NCBI GenBank assembly: GCA_025655555.1
Contig: JAHXIQ010000004.1
Span: forward strand, 124,001-188,000
DNA from: Candidatus Thiodiazotropha sp. (ex Myrtea sp. 'scaly one' KF741663)
GTDB lineage: Bacteria; Pseudomonadota; Gammaproteobacteria; Chromatiales; Chromatiaceae
Reading direction: 5' to 3'
Length of the DNA: 64,000 bases
A model generated the notes under the pieces. The model worked only from the letters and a program-made list of their open reading frames with translations, searched no databases and was not told the DNA's origin. Made by a program: the position numbers and the translations under genes. Below are positions 26,507-35,633 of this stretch, in pieces (positions within the stretch are counted from its first letter, which is position 1; each line of letters opens with the position of its first letter).

Positions 26507-27549
26507 GATCTTGTCTCCCAGCGCAGCGCAATCTGACGCAACCACCAGGCGGCACCCGCGACCTGGGCAATGACCAGGAGGGCGAGAAAGAGCAGGCTGC
26601 CAGAACCGGACATCATATGGCGGATGAAGAACGCAGTAATCACCATGATCACGCCGAGCAGGCTGCAGGTAAGGATGAACAAGTCATGCCGCCGGTACTG
26701 GTAGTAGTAGAGCGCGGCACCTGTTGCGATGAGTAGCAGAATGGGCGAGACCACACTCAATCTGGCCTGTTCTTCAAAACCGGCTGCGACGATAATGACC
26801 AGTGTCGGCAGGAGGACCGTACTCAAGGCGACAAACGCGATCACCCTGGGGAACAGCGTCCCCTGCATCCAGCTGATGTTGCGGTAGGCGCCGAACTCCC
26901 AGCTGAGGAGGGCGAGGACGTTCAATACAAAAAGGTAGCTGGCCAGTGTGGAATCCATCACTGTAGTGCCGAGCCATACCAACGGGCCGAGCAGTTGCGA
27001 TAGCTGCCATATGCCGTCCGGCGGGTGCAGGACCTGTGTGTAGTACATGATCACTGTCAGATTCAGGAGGATTTGCAGCAGCATCCAGATACCTGTCTGC
27101 CTTCCTATGATCGCCCAGGGGAGTATCAGCAGCGCCCAGGTGAGAAACAGGCCATAGGGATCGGCGCCGGTCTGATAGACCTGACCGAACACCGCCAACA
27201 GGGTGCCGGTCAGAAATGCCGCTGTCAGCAGGCTGACCCTGCCGGCAATGGTGTCGAGGCCAAAGCGCCAGGCCAGTATCGCAGTGCCCGCCATACCACC
27301 CTCGATCAGGGCAAACTTTGTCATGTGACTGAGATCGGCCCAGTTCCAGGCAAAGAAGGCCGCAATACCAGCGACGATCAACAAGGCACCGAGGGCAATC
27401 AGGAAGTGATCGATGTGGCGCAACCAGCCGGTTTGGTCGGGTGCCAGACCTGCAAGTGTCATCGCCCGTCGATAGGCGGCTTCGCTTAGCTTCAGCTGTT
27501 GCGCCAGCTCCTGTAGATCCGTATAACCGGCGATGATCTCCTTATGCAT
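26503..27549 (-). CDS. DUF2157 membrane protein
   Basis: The N-terminal soluble segment (about residues 1-60, ELAQQLKLSEAAYRRA) is followed by about ten membrane helices, as in DUF2157 proteins. ATG 27549 is chosen because an AGAGGAA ribosome site precedes it; the open frame upstream to 27603 has none. First gene of the three-gene operon. Function unknown. Confidence 0.87.
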   Translation of the reverse strand: MHKEIIAGYTDLQELAQQLKLSEAAYRRAMTLAGLAPDQTGWLRHIDHFLIALGALLIVAGIAAFFAWNWADLSHMTKFALIEGGMAGTAILAWRFGLDTIAGRVSLLTAAFLTGTLLAVFGQVYQTGADPYGLFLTWALLILPWAIIGRQTGIWMLLQILLNLTVIMYYTQVLHPPDGIWQLSQLLGPLVWLGTTVMDSTLASYLFVLNVLALLSWEFGAYRNISWMQGTLFPRVIAFVALSTVLLPTLVIIVAAGFEEQARLSVVSPILLLIATGAALYYYQYRRHDLFILTCSLLGVIMVITAFFIRHMMSGSGSLLFLALLVIAQVAGAAWWLRQIALRWETRS

Positions 27550-27666
27550 AACAATTCCTCTACACCAAGGATCGATAGGTAGGGTGTGGCTCAGCCGCAG
27601 CAACTGCCATGGCTTTATGGTTTATTTATATCGAGTGTAACAAAGCAGGTGCTACTCCGTATAACA

Positions 27667-28281
27667 TCAGTAGTTGTAACGCGCCTCAACTCGCTCTAGG
27701 TCGTCACGATCATCAAGTACTTGGTCTTCCAGTGCAGACAATTCGTGTTCTGTTTCTTCCAACTCGGCATTGAGGTCTTTGATCTCCGCCAGAAGCGCCT
27801 TGCGCTGTTTGCTGCTGATACCGTCGCTGACAATTTCAATTTCTGCATCCTCAATCCAGCTATTGAGTTCATCCAGTTTTTTCTGCTGTCTTTTTAGCAT
27901 GCGTTCGCTGTTCCGCAGTTTGGATTTGGCGTTATAGACCTCAATCCCGTCAGACCATGCCTGCTCAAATTCACTGGCTAAAGGCGCTTTGCAGGCCCTG
28001 TTGAGCTTCTTGCCGGATTTACCCAATGCATAGCCGTTGCTGGGGATGCAGTACTCCTGCAGACCGGTCAGGCGACCCTGCTCGTAGCGTTCCATGTCCG
28101 GCGTAATGCCGTATTCTGAGCAAGCCTTGCGATGCTTGCCCAGATGGGAGAGTGCATACCCTTTTGCCCCGTCCTCATAACCGATGGCTTGCCAATCGGC
28201 AACCAGGCACTCCTCCTTATCCATGGAGGCGCAACCTGACAATGTAAAGATTGTTGTGGCAATAACAAATAATCGAATCAT
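27667..28281 (-). CDS. DUF2799 lipoprotein
   Basis: The 204-residue lipoprotein has lipobox LSGC at residues 14-17. The DUF2799 pattern follows (DWQAIGYEDGAKGY, then YEQGRLTGLQEYC and NGYALGKSG). Residues 125-200 form a long charged coiled coil. It is probably anchored in the outer membrane and facing the periplasm. Function unknown. Confidence 0.88.
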   Translation of the reverse strand: MIRLFVIATTIFTLSGCASMDKEECLVADWQAIGYEDGAKGYALSHLGKHRKACSEYGITPDMERYEQGRLTGLQEYCIPSNGYALGKSGKKLNRACKAPLASEFEQAWSDGIEVYNAKSKLRNSERMLKRQQKKLDELNSWIEDAEIEIVSDGISSKQRKALLAEIKDLNAELEETEHELSALEDQVLDDRDDLERVEARYNY

Positions 28282-28506
28282 AGAAATTCCGGGTTTTATC
28301 AGCGTGATTATGGTTTGGCACGAGTAATGCCGTTTTACACTCCCAGGTTATCAAGTCGGCACACTCAATGTGTGCTTGAATCAATTGGGTTGAAAGATTG
28401 TCTATTGTCTCTGATAGTTAGGATGTGTTCACAGTTTCTGTCATTCGGCTCTACAGTATCCGGCTATTACAAGTCAGTCCCGGTTTTAGCCAGAGTCGAT
28501 GTTTGA

Positions 28507-29457
28507 CTATTCACTCAACATGGCCTCAACGACTGCGTTCCATCCTAAGGCCAGATTTGTCCGGTTGTAGCCGCCGCCTCCAAGGGCAATAAAACGCCCG
28601 TTACAGTACTCATCGGCAAGTCTGTTCAGCTGTCTGGCAGCGTAGGCGTGGGCGGCAGGCGTAAAAGCCATGTGTGTAATGGGGTCACCTTCAATGCTAT
28701 CCGCACCGGCTTGAAGTATGATTAATTCAGGTTTTCCCTGCCGTATAAAATCCTCGACACTGGGCCAGACCTTGTGAAAGTGGGTGTCGTTGGCGAAAGG
28801 CGGGAGGGGAATGTTCAGTTTTGTTCCCTTGGCACTGCCTTTTCCGGTCTCTTCGATTGCGCCAGTGCCTGGATAGAGAAAACGTCCATCCTCATGGATG
28901 TCGGCAAAGATCAGGTCGGGATCTGATTCGAAAGCGTAGAAAACACCATCACCATGATGTGCGTCGATGTCTACATAGGCGATGCGTCTTATGCCATGAT
29001 GAAGTCTTAAATTCTCGATGAGCACCCCTGCGTCATTGAATACGCAGAAACCAGCTGCAGAATCTCGCTTGGCATGGTGCAGACCGGCAATGGGAACAAA
29101 GACCTTTGGATGCTGACCGGTGAGGATGTTTTCAGCACCATTCAGTACTGATCCGGTTACGGTACAGGCAGCCTCGTAAACACCTTTGAAGGCTGGTGTA
29201 TCTCCCGTATCCAGATATCCATGCCCGCTTTTAGACTGGGCTTTCACGCGATTTATATATTCTTGGGTGTGGAATGCGAGCAATGTTTGGTTACCACATG
29301 CCTGGGGGGTGGCAATATGGACTTTTTTATCTAAGCCTTGTTTAACCGTCTCGTCCCAGAAGGCTTGGATGCGGTCTGGACCAAATGGATGCCCGTCACC
29401 AAATCCATAACGGCTTAGTGCTTCACCAAAATAGACACTGACAGGACGTTCGCTCAT
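28507..29457 (-). CDS. Histone deacetylase family (acetylpolyamine amidohydrolase-like)
   Basis: A zinc-dependent deacetylase of 316 residues. The tandem histidines are in AGLHHAKRDSAAGFCVFND. Metal ligands are in DIDAHHGDGV, and the later QAGADS and LGGGGYN motifs complete the arginase-like fold. Bacterial members deacetylate acetylpolyamines, acetoin-related substrates or proteins. A polyamine-type enzyme is encoded 3.6 kb away, but the two are not in one operon. Confidence 0.9.
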   Translation of the reverse strand: MSERPVSVYFGEALSRYGFGDGHPFGPDRIQAFWDETVKQGLDKKVHIATPQACGNQTLLAFHTQEYINRVKAQSKSGHGYLDTGDTPAFKGVYEAACTVTGSVLNGAENILTGQHPKVFVPIAGLHHAKRDSAAGFCVFNDAGVLIENLRLHHGIRRIAYVDIDAHHGDGVFYAFESDPDLIFADIHEDGRFLYPGTGAIEETGKGSAKGTKLNIPLPPFANDTHFHKVWPSVEDFIRQGKPELIILQAGADSIEGDPITHMAFTPAAHAYAARQLNRLADEYCNGRFIALGGGGYNRTNLALGWNAVVEAMLSE

Positions 29458-29672
29458 GAAAGTGTTGGGTCCATGATAGGTGATAAGAATTTAAAAAAAA
29501 TAGGATCTTGGTTCATTTGATTACTGTCAAAGCAAAACACAAGTCAATAATAGTTCTTATCCTGGGATTTTTCGAAAAGGACTTTGACTGTTTATTTTAC
29601 TCATTTCCAAAGTATGGTTATTAAAACGAACTTACAGAATGCTGCGTTTCTCAGAAGTATAAATAACTGACA

Positions 29673-29700
29673 AAAAAAGCCCCGCATTGAGCGGGGCTGG
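29673..29700 (-). terminator. Terminator after the PEP-CTERM gene
   Basis: On the minus strand AGCCCCGCTCAATGCGGGGCT is followed by a run of seven T. It lies 20 bases after the stop of the gene at 29722-30270. Confidence 0.85.
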
Positions 29701-29721
29701 TAGTGACAGTTGAATTACTGG

Positions 29722-30270
29722 CTAAGCACTCATCTTTTTCCTGCTCGCGAAACCAAGACCTGCAAGACCTGCGATCATGAGTAGAAGAGGTGAGGGCTCT
29801 GGTACTGAATTGACTGTCAGTGTTGATGTTTCAACTTCCATAATCCAGTTTGCCGGATCGATAATGACAGAAATACTGTTCCAACCAGTAAGAAGCCATG
29901 CGGGGTTTAAGTCGAATATTGAAGTGGTCAGCTCTGTCCGGGGAGCACCCAACGCGCCTGGACCTGGGTTAATACCGAATCCGCTATAATAAAATGGCTG
30001 TTGGTCCAGCTCTCCCAGTAAAACGCCGTTGAAAAATACCCGGTCATTTTCTCCGCCACCAGGTCCGGGAGCATCGACACCTTCTGCGACAATTGCTAGT
30101 GTGGCTGAAGCCTCAGGTGATTCTGATCCATCGTAATAGTGCTGCCAGTTGATTGTGGTTGATGTTCCTACTGTATACACATCAACCGCGTCGATGAATG
30201 TTGCATTGACGCTGAAGGGTAAGACTAAAAAACAAATCGTAGATAAAATTGATGAAAGTACTCTATTCAT
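29722..30270 (-). CDS. PEP-CTERM sorting-domain protein
   Basis: An exported protein of 182 residues, starting at ATG 30270 after a perfect GGAGG. A signal peptide (residues 1-23) precedes a beta-rich domain. The C-terminus is the tripartite PEP-CTERM signal: VPEPSPLLL, a hydrophobic helix (LMIAGLAGLGF), then basic ASRKK. Such proteins are processed by an exosortase/EPS-linked system; no exosortase is encoded in this window. Confidence 0.87.
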   Translation of the reverse strand: MNRVLSSILSTICFLVLPFSVNATFIDAVDVYTVGTSTTINWQHYYDGSESPEASATLAIVAEGVDAPGPGGGENDRVFFNGVLLGELDQQPFYYSGFGINPGPGALGAPRTELTTSIFDLNPAWLLTGWNSISVIIDPANWIMEVETSTLTVNSVPEPSPLLLMIAGLAGLGFASRKKMSA

Positions 30271-30941
30271 ACAAGCCTCCATACATGTATTTACATAAGT
30301 AATCTCTTAAGACATCCTGTGATTACTGTTTTTTAATAAAGCAATAAATAGGCCGACATATTTAATATTCGATTAATCAATAAGATAGAAAATGTGTATT
30401 TGAGTGTGTCGTTGAAAGTGTAAAGTATATCGACAGAAAACTTGAAGCTATAGATCCCTCGTCAAGCATCAAAGTGAAACTAAATGTGGGGATATGTGTG
30501 AACCAGAGAAGTTGTCTGACGGCCGATATTTATAGGCGGATGTGGCGCTGCTTGTATCCATTTTCTTGAGTGGGATGCGATTGTGTAAACGGAGTGGATA
30601 GCAGTAGGTCATGGAGGCGGCAAACAAAGAAAAAAGAGTTGGCTTGCGAACTTTTTCTGGATTCGTTGTTGTCACCGCCTTCACCACGGCTGGACAATAC
30701 AATGATTCAAATATGGATTCCCGGAATACTATTTAAATTAATCCACACATACTGAACTTCAGTCGATGGAAGGCAATTGCAGAAGAGCCGTATCCTTTAC
30801 TCTCTTCCCTAGAGTTAGGATGCGGTCCGGTAGTATCTCAATCGTATAAAAATTGCGTCTTGAGATAAAGATGGGCCAGTGGTGAGTGTCTTTATAGGTA
30901 AAGACTATTGTTCACTGAGCATAGACAGATAGATTATTTAC
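30271..30941. other. Intergenic stretch without recognisable gene
   Basis: These 670 bases hold several short open frames on both strands, but none has a ribosome site or protein-like composition. I see no palindrome of the families listed elsewhere. It may be decayed DNA or carry regulatory sequence for the divergent neighbours. Confidence 0.5.
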
Positions 30942-31175
30942 TCACTCACTGCCAGAGGCAAGCCTGGCTACAATTCCATGGAGTGCCACCTCAGCGTTTT
31001 CAAGTGTAACCGAGATCTCTTCCATGGTGTTTTGTCCTTGTTTGGCGCCGTCCAGGCATTTAACGATTCCCGCCACTAAATCCGACATAACCGTAAGGGC
31101 TTCGTCACCACCGGCAAGATGCACTTGAGTGACGGAATCTGTTATTTGGTCGTTAATGCTAGTTGGAAATGCCAT
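30942..31175 (-). CDS. RebB-like protein (R-body / killing-trait family)
   Basis: This 77-residue protein begins MAFPTSINDQITDSVTQ, very close to the start of RebB/RebA R-body subunits (family 'Killing trait'). The ATG has a GAGGAG site 7 bases upstream. R-bodies are coiled protein ribbons that unroll at low pH and were first seen as the Caedibacter killing trait. Only one reb-like gene is visible here; complete loci usually have several plus RebC. Confidence 0.75.
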   Translation of the reverse strand: MAFPTSINDQITDSVTQVHLAGGDEALTVMSDLVAGIVKCLDGAKQGQNTMEEISVTLENAEVALHGIVARLASGSE

Positions 31176-31400
31176 TTATAAACTCCTCAATTATCAATAT
31201 AAACATTCGTTATAGATCAAGAAACTGTCCCCTGATCCTGTGTAATAAATATATAAGACGGGAAACTTGTACAAGAAATGCATCCTTTAGGATTACCTGT
31301 TTTCAAGTTTACTTGTCATTGTGATCCTAAAGCAGGGCTTCAAAGGAATTGCCATAAAGGTATTTTTTATTGCATGTCTTTTCTTTGTTTACAGTGCTTA

Positions 31401-31856
31401 CTACTTGGGTGGTAATGGGGGTGCGGTCTCATACATATAGACGCCATGGTCCGTCATGTAGCCATGCATATCTATAACGATACTGGTTTTGTGTCTCTTG
31501 CCCTCTCTGGCGCGGACGGCATCAAAAAAAGTCTTGCGCATTTTTCCGCCGCCAGCCGTATCCGGATCAATACTGAAGACAATATGCAAAGGTTCGTCCG
31601 GTTTACCCAGCGGATGGGCGAGAGCATGCACGCGTTCGTTGTGGATCGTGTAGACGAGAATCTCCATCTTGTCATGCAGATAAGGTAAACGAATGGAGAA
31701 CCCAGACCCCAAAGCAATATAGCCAATGGATAGGAATATGACGGTGCCAAAAAGGTAACCGATAAAATGACGTTTTGTGTAAACAACCGTCAACACACCC
31801 CAGATGGCGACGATAAAGAGCAGCAGGTATTTGGCCGTCAGCGGATCGGTAAACAT
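31401..31856 (-). CDS. Hypothetical membrane protein of an ExbB/ExbD-like trio
   Basis: This 151-residue protein has two or three N-terminal membrane helices (about residues 10-26 and 32-52) and an extracytoplasmic C-terminal domain (strand-rich, ending HGVYMYETAPP). I do not recognise the family. It starts 4 bases after the ExbD-like gene on the same strand, so it is the third member of a small membrane complex operon. Confidence 0.7.
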   Translation of the reverse strand: MFTDPLTAKYLLLFIVAIWGVLTVVYTKRHFIGYLFGTVIFLSIGYIALGSGFSIRLPYLHDKMEILVYTIHNERVHALAHPLGKPDEPLHIVFSIDPDTAGGGKMRKTFFDAVRAREGKRHKTSIVIDMHGYMTDHGVYMYETAPPLPPK

Positions 31857-31860
31857 TGTG

Positions 31861-32469
31861 TCACTTCTCCAACCGTCTCAAAGTGCGGTGGAAAATTTCA
31901 AACGGCTCAAAGGATTTGCTTTCCTCTATCAGTTGCTTATCTCTCATCTCAAAAGAAATGACGCCTTTCTCTTGTCCGGGGTATTCCAAAGTCAGTTTAT
32001 CTTCGTAGATCACGTGCATAAGGCGTCCTTCCCGACGCCGAATGGAGACGTTGACATCCACCGGAGTGCTTCCCAAGCCGTTATCGGTGTAATAGACAAT
32101 GGAGAAGCGATAGCGCCCGTCCGGGATGCCGCGGGAGAAGATAAACTCATAATTGAGCCCGGAGAAATCCACATCGCGACCCAGGTCATCACGCACCAGG
32201 TTGAATATCTCGCCGTAGGGGGAGGCGTAGCCGACGTTTTCATTTTGGGGCGCACTGGCCCACAGGTCTATGTCAGCGGGGATATCCGGGTCCCAGGTAA
32301 TCTCCGCAATCATGTCGCCTGCGGCCTTCTCGATCTCAGTCTGGACACTCTCCAGGCTGACCTTGATCAGGGGAATCAGCAGGACAACCAGGGTGAGCAT
32401 CAGCAATGCCAACAGTATCAGCAGGTCACGAAAGACAATGGACATGCTGTCTTCGCGTGGTCGGCTCAT
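31861..32469 (-). CDS. ExbD/MotB-like single-pass membrane protein
   Basis: This 202-residue protein has a short cytoplasmic N-terminus, one membrane helix (DLLILLALLMLTLVVLLIPL, residues 14-33) with an aspartate at its entrance, and a periplasmic beta-rich domain. The layout fits the ExbD/TolR/MotB partner of the ExbB-like gene 3 bases upstream, although the periplasmic domain does not look like the standard ExbD or OmpA folds. Assignment is by architecture and neighbourhood. Confidence 0.6.
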   Translation of the reverse strand: MSRPREDSMSIVFRDLLILLALLMLTLVVLLIPLIKVSLESVQTEIEKAAGDMIAEITWDPDIPADIDLWASAPQNENVGYASPYGEIFNLVRDDLGRDVDFSGLNYEFIFSRGIPDGRYRFSIVYYTDNGLGSTPVDVNVSIRRREGRLMHVIYEDKLTLEYPGQEKGVISFEMRDKQLIEESKSFEPFEIFHRTLRRLEK

Positions 32470-32472
32470 GAC

Positions 32473-32952
32473 CTACTCTTCCTCGGGTAGCGGCTCTTGT
32501 GATCTGGCAGGGCCGTAGAGCATATCCCGGATCTTGTTCATGGCCTCCATGATCATGGCTGCCGACAGGCCGATCATGGTGGTGTCGATGGCGAAGGAGA
32601 CGGATTTCAGAAACTGACCGATCTCTGAGGAGAGGGTAGCGGCATCCTGCAGGTCCCTCACATCGATGCCTGCCAGCGCCATGGAGAAGCCCAGAACCGT
32701 ACCCAGCATGCCCAGGCCGGTTGTCAGCCAGGACCAGAAGTGCGCATCGGTCATCCTCCCGCTAAAGGCAAAGGCTTCAACCAGCAAGACGACAGTTAGG
32801 ATAATGCCGAAAAACCAAAGAGTTAGGGTGTTGCCGAGAATGCGGTCCAGATAGTCCAGACTGTAGAGAGTAAATATCAAAGCGCCTAGCGAGAGAAGAA
32901 TGGCGAGTTCGAATAGCCTTGCCCAGGGCGCCTTGGGTTGTTGATCGTCCAT
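32473..32952 (-). CDS. MotA/TolQ/ExbB proton channel family protein
   Basis: This 159-residue protein carries the two conserved channel motifs of the MotA/TolQ/ExbB family: LGMLGTVLGF near residue 78 and SFAIDTTMIGLSAAM near residue 118. Two further helices lie at the N-terminus. The family forms pentameric proton-driven stators that power work across the periplasm. No TonB, Pal or flagellar gene is nearby. First gene of a three-gene operon. Confidence 0.8.
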   Translation of the reverse strand: MDDQQPKAPWARLFELAILLSLGALIFTLYSLDYLDRILGNTLTLWFFGIILTVVLLVEAFAFSGRMTDAHFWSWLTTGLGMLGTVLGFSMALAGIDVRDLQDAATLSSEIGQFLKSVSFAIDTTMIGLSAAMIMEAMNKIRDMLYGPARSQEPLPEEE

Positions 32953-33191
32953 CGTGGTGACTGCCTGCCAATAAAACGTCTATCGTACGCGGAGCGTGAT
33001 ACTAACCAAACTCCGTGTTGCTGATGTTTGCCTGTACTGCCTTATCTTACCGGTTGGGTACTCCACAAGAAATACCCACCTCAATCAACATTACCCCAGG
33101 ATATCTAAGTACTATATATGCACTTATTTTGACAGTCCTGTTAGTAACAGTATTAGGATGGGTGTTTGCCTGGCAGGTGAATATGGTTGAA

Positions 33192-33569
33192 TCAGTCGTA
33201 TCCGACCGAATTGTGCTTCATCGATACCAGCTTGTCTTGTGACAGCGACATCAGCAGAACGGCGATCAGTTCGTGCATGATGATGGTGTGATGGTTGCCG
33301 GACTCCTGCATGTAGCGGCGTAACTCTTCGCGCACTTTGGCGACACCGGTAACATCGATAATGATATCGACTGCATCGCCGAGCCGGGCCAGACTCATGA
33401 AGTCATTGGTAGTCTGTACACCATGTTCCCGGGCCAACTGGATGCCTGGCATCTGATCGTTCAGGTCGGCAACACCAACCACCTCCACGAATGACGCAGC
33501 CAGCAGCTGGTGTAGCAGCGGAGTACCGGTTTCACCGGCACCAATAAGTATGATGCGAATCGTATCCAT
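33192..33569 (-). CDS. Stand-alone Rossmann-fold (NAD-binding) protein
   Basis: Starting at ATG 33569, this 125-residue protein begins IRIILIGAGETGTPLLHQLL, a clear NAD(P)-binding glycine motif. It continues with VVGVADLND and VDIIIDVTG as in Gfo/Idh/MocA or homoserine dehydrogenase N-terminal domains. The catalytic C-terminal domain is absent, so it is either a single-domain sensor or a truncated enzyme. Confidence 0.75.
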   Translation of the reverse strand: MDTIRIILIGAGETGTPLLHQLLAASFVEVVGVADLNDQMPGIQLAREHGVQTTNDFMSLARLGDAVDIIIDVTGVAKVREELRRYMQESGNHHTIIMHELIAVLLMSLSQDKLVSMKHNSVGYD

Positions 33570-33894
33570 GTAGTCAATCTCCAAAACGCTTTCAAAAGTA
33601 TGTGAATAGAAGATATCGACGCCACCCGATATAACTTTATAGTGATGAGGATTCTCTGTGGGTATGGATACCTCAAGCTGGTTATCTATCCCACTGAAAG
33701 CATTGGTAAAAAGAGATGTTTATGGTGCATACTATCCACCGCGCCGGTCTTGATGTCGACACGATAAATTGCCACGGCACAACCTTGGGCAGGCGCACCG
33801 GTGAAGCCATTGGTAAGTAGCGAAACCGTTGTGTCAGAGTCATAAATTTACTCTGGCCCCATTAACTTGTAACTTCAATTTCAGTGTTATCAGG
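33570..33894. other. Intergenic stretch with one palindrome
   Basis: Contains the divergent upstream regions of the NAD-binding and Sel1-like genes, and the palindrome listed at 33832-33862. No further gene is seen. Confidence 0.5.
33832..33862. repeat. TCAGAGTAAATTTACTCTGA palindrome, copy 1
   Basis: GTGTCAGAGTCATAAATTTACTCTGGCCCC, an imperfect copy of the palindrome that is perfect at 43725-43751. Confidence 0.7.
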
Positions 33895-34287
33895 ATGAAC
33901 ATCATGATATTCAGGTCAATCCTCCTATTAATTGCTTTTTTCATGCCGGTCTCCTCAGCCATAGCCGGATTTGAAGAGGGTGAAGCTGCCAATCGCGAGG
34001 GAGACCGGGATACCGCCTTTGCCGAGTATCAGGCGGCGGCGATGGCTGGTGATGATCGTGCCTATGGAAAGCTTGGCAGTATGTATCTCTACGGTCTTGG
34101 CACCGAGCGTGACTACAGTATGGCTTATGTCTGGTTTGGTATGAGCAAGGAGTCCGGCGATAAATATGGTGAACGCTTCCAGGAGACAGCGGCGTCGGTG
34201 ATGACTGCCGAGGAGGTTCGTCAGGCGGAGAAGCTGCTGAATGACTATCGCAAGCAACTCCCAAGCCCGGAAGATCAGGCCAAGTAA
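33895..34287 (+). CDS. Secreted Sel1-repeat protein
   Basis: With the start at ATG 33895 the protein has 130 residues and a signal peptide (MNIMIFRSILLLIAFFMPVS, cleavage near AIA). One or two Sel1/TPR units follow (AFAEYQAAAMAGDDRAYGKLGSMYLYGLG, then AYVWFGMSKESG). The frame is open back to 33829, but that part is repeat sequence. Probably a periplasmic interaction protein. Confidence 0.78.
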   Translation: MNIMIFRSILLLIAFFMPVSSAIAGFEEGEAANREGDRDTAFAEYQAAAMAGDDRAYGKLGSMYLYGLGTERDYSMAYVWFGMSKESGDKYGERFQETAASVMTAEEVRQAEKLLNDYRKQLPSPEDQAK

Positions 34288-34620
34288 GTGCTATTGGGCC
34301 AGGCTTTATACCCCCGCTCACTTCCTGCAGATATTAAATAACTTGCGAGAAACCGCCGGTGTTTTTTTTGGCCGCAAGATGACTGCCCACAACTTGTTCG
34401 GTGCTTCATTAGGTGCTCTCTGCGTAATACCCAAACTAACAACAATTGACATAGGGTAAGGCAGACTTGGAATTCTTTTGTTAAACAAAGGAGGGGTCTG
34501 AAAAAAGTTGAGAAATAGGATTTACGATTTGCCTGTTCTGGTAAGGAAACAAAAGTCGTAACTCTCAATGAAACAACTTGAAGAGTATTTCCTGAGATCA
34601 CCTCAAGCGGAGAAGCCGTT
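34288..34620. other. Intergenic stretch, no gene recognised
   Basis: 333 bases before the bacteriohemerythrin gene. No palindrome of the listed families and no protein-like frame. Confidence 0.45.
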
Positions 34621-35022
34621 GTGAAAGATTTGGTTTGGAGCAATACACTAAGTGTCGAGGTCGATGAGATTGATGAAGACCATCGCAGATTGGTGGATCT
34701 ATTTAATATTCTCGCCCATTCTGTCGCGGATGGGGATTCACCGGACTATCAAGAGGCGGTGTTGGAAGAACTGATAAGTTGTACCGTCTGGCACTTCAAG
34801 CATGAAGAGCGTTTGATGCTGAAGTATGCTTATGAAGAGTTAGCGGCGCACAAGACGGAACACCAGGACTTAATCAACAGCGCCTTAGGGCTGCAACAGA
34901 AGTTCCTTCAGGCAGGCAAACGAATCGAGAATGAAGACTTCGAGTTTCTTGAGCATTGGCTAACCGAGCATATCCTCGTTGCCGATATGAAGTTGGGCGC
35001 TTATCTTGCCGAAGTGATGTAG
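34621..35022 (+). CDS. Bacteriohemerythrin
   Basis: A non-haem di-iron oxygen-binding protein of 133 residues, starting at GTG 34621. Iron ligands are visible as H in DEDHRRL, H and E in WHFKHEERLM, H in HKTEHQDL and the C-terminal HWLTEH. Hemerythrins store or sense oxygen, which suits a microaerophilic sulfur oxidiser. It stands alone; a dispersed palindrome follows. Confidence 0.93.
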   Translation: MKDLVWSNTLSVEVDEIDEDHRRLVDLFNILAHSVADGDSPDYQEAVLEELISCTVWHFKHEERLMLKYAYEELAAHKTEHQDLINSALGLQQKFLQAGKRIENEDFEFLEHWLTEHILVADMKLGAYLAEVM

Positions 35023-35045
35023 TCCAAACATTTGAATGGTTTTAT

Positions 35046-35104
35046 AAAAAGGCTCGGTGACAATTGAAAATGTAATATTATCGTTTGTCACCATTCCTTT
35101 TGAT
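35046..35104. repeat. GTCGGTGACAAATG palindrome, copy 5
   Basis: AAAAGGCTCGGTGACAATTG ... TCGTTTGTCACCATTCCTTTT. It starts 24 bases after the bacteriohemerythrin stop. Confidence 0.75.
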
Positions 35105-35132
35105 TTACAGTTCTGTCTCTGGCTATCTCTCC

Positions 35133-35633
35133 TTACAGCAGAAAGAGACTTGCGGTAATTAATGATATTGTTGTCACTGCAAGGACAAGAATAATCCTTC
35201 CTAATGTTAAGCCGTATAAGCTACAGAACCAGGACAAAAAAGGAAGCCCGATAGCACCGTATTTCAGAAGTCTAACAACAATTTCAATATGCCTGCTGCC
35301 ACCAAATAGCTGGGACAAAGCACAGAGAAAAAGTGTTGAAATCAACAATACTTCACATACAACAATCACCAATGTTAATTTCCAGAATGTTTTTTCTGTT
35401 CTTCTTTTATCGTTTGTTTTCGTGGCAATTGCTTCACTGAATTCAGTGTTTTGTGGTTGATCCATCGTAGCTCCCTCTAGCCAGTATATGATGCGAGTAG
35501 ATAATATATGTGTGATCCAATCACTTGTTCTCTTGTCAAAGCCGGTTGGGATATGGAATTGATCACCGGGTTTGAGATCTGGAAAGGGTGTGTCAGAGTC
35601 CGTATGGTAGTAGATTTCTAGGTTCGGTATCAT
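35133..35633 (-). CDS. Hypothetical membrane protein
   Basis: This 166-residue protein has a soluble N-terminal third with a GDQFHIP strand, then about three membrane helices (from residue 80 to the end). It starts in an ATGA overlap with the upstream frame (35630-35875), suggesting coupled translation. Family not recognised. Confidence 0.6.
   Translation of the reverse strand: MIPNLEIYYHTDSDTPFPDLKPGDQFHIPTGFDKRTSDWITHILSTRIIYWLEGATMDQPQNTEFSEAIATKTNDKRRTEKTFWKLTLVIVVCEVLLISTLFLCALSQLFGGSRHIEIVVRLLKYGAIGLPFLSWFCSLYGLTLGRIILVLAVTTISLITASLFLL

Noticed and set aside
31401-32952. Zorya-type defence (MotA/MotB-like ZorAB)
   Set aside because: The channel protein is only 159 residues without the long ZorA tail, and no ZorC/D/E genes follow.
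33015-33242. Plus-strand frame with two hydrophobic stretches
   Set aside because: Overlaps the convergent NAD-binding gene, no ribosome site, not supported.
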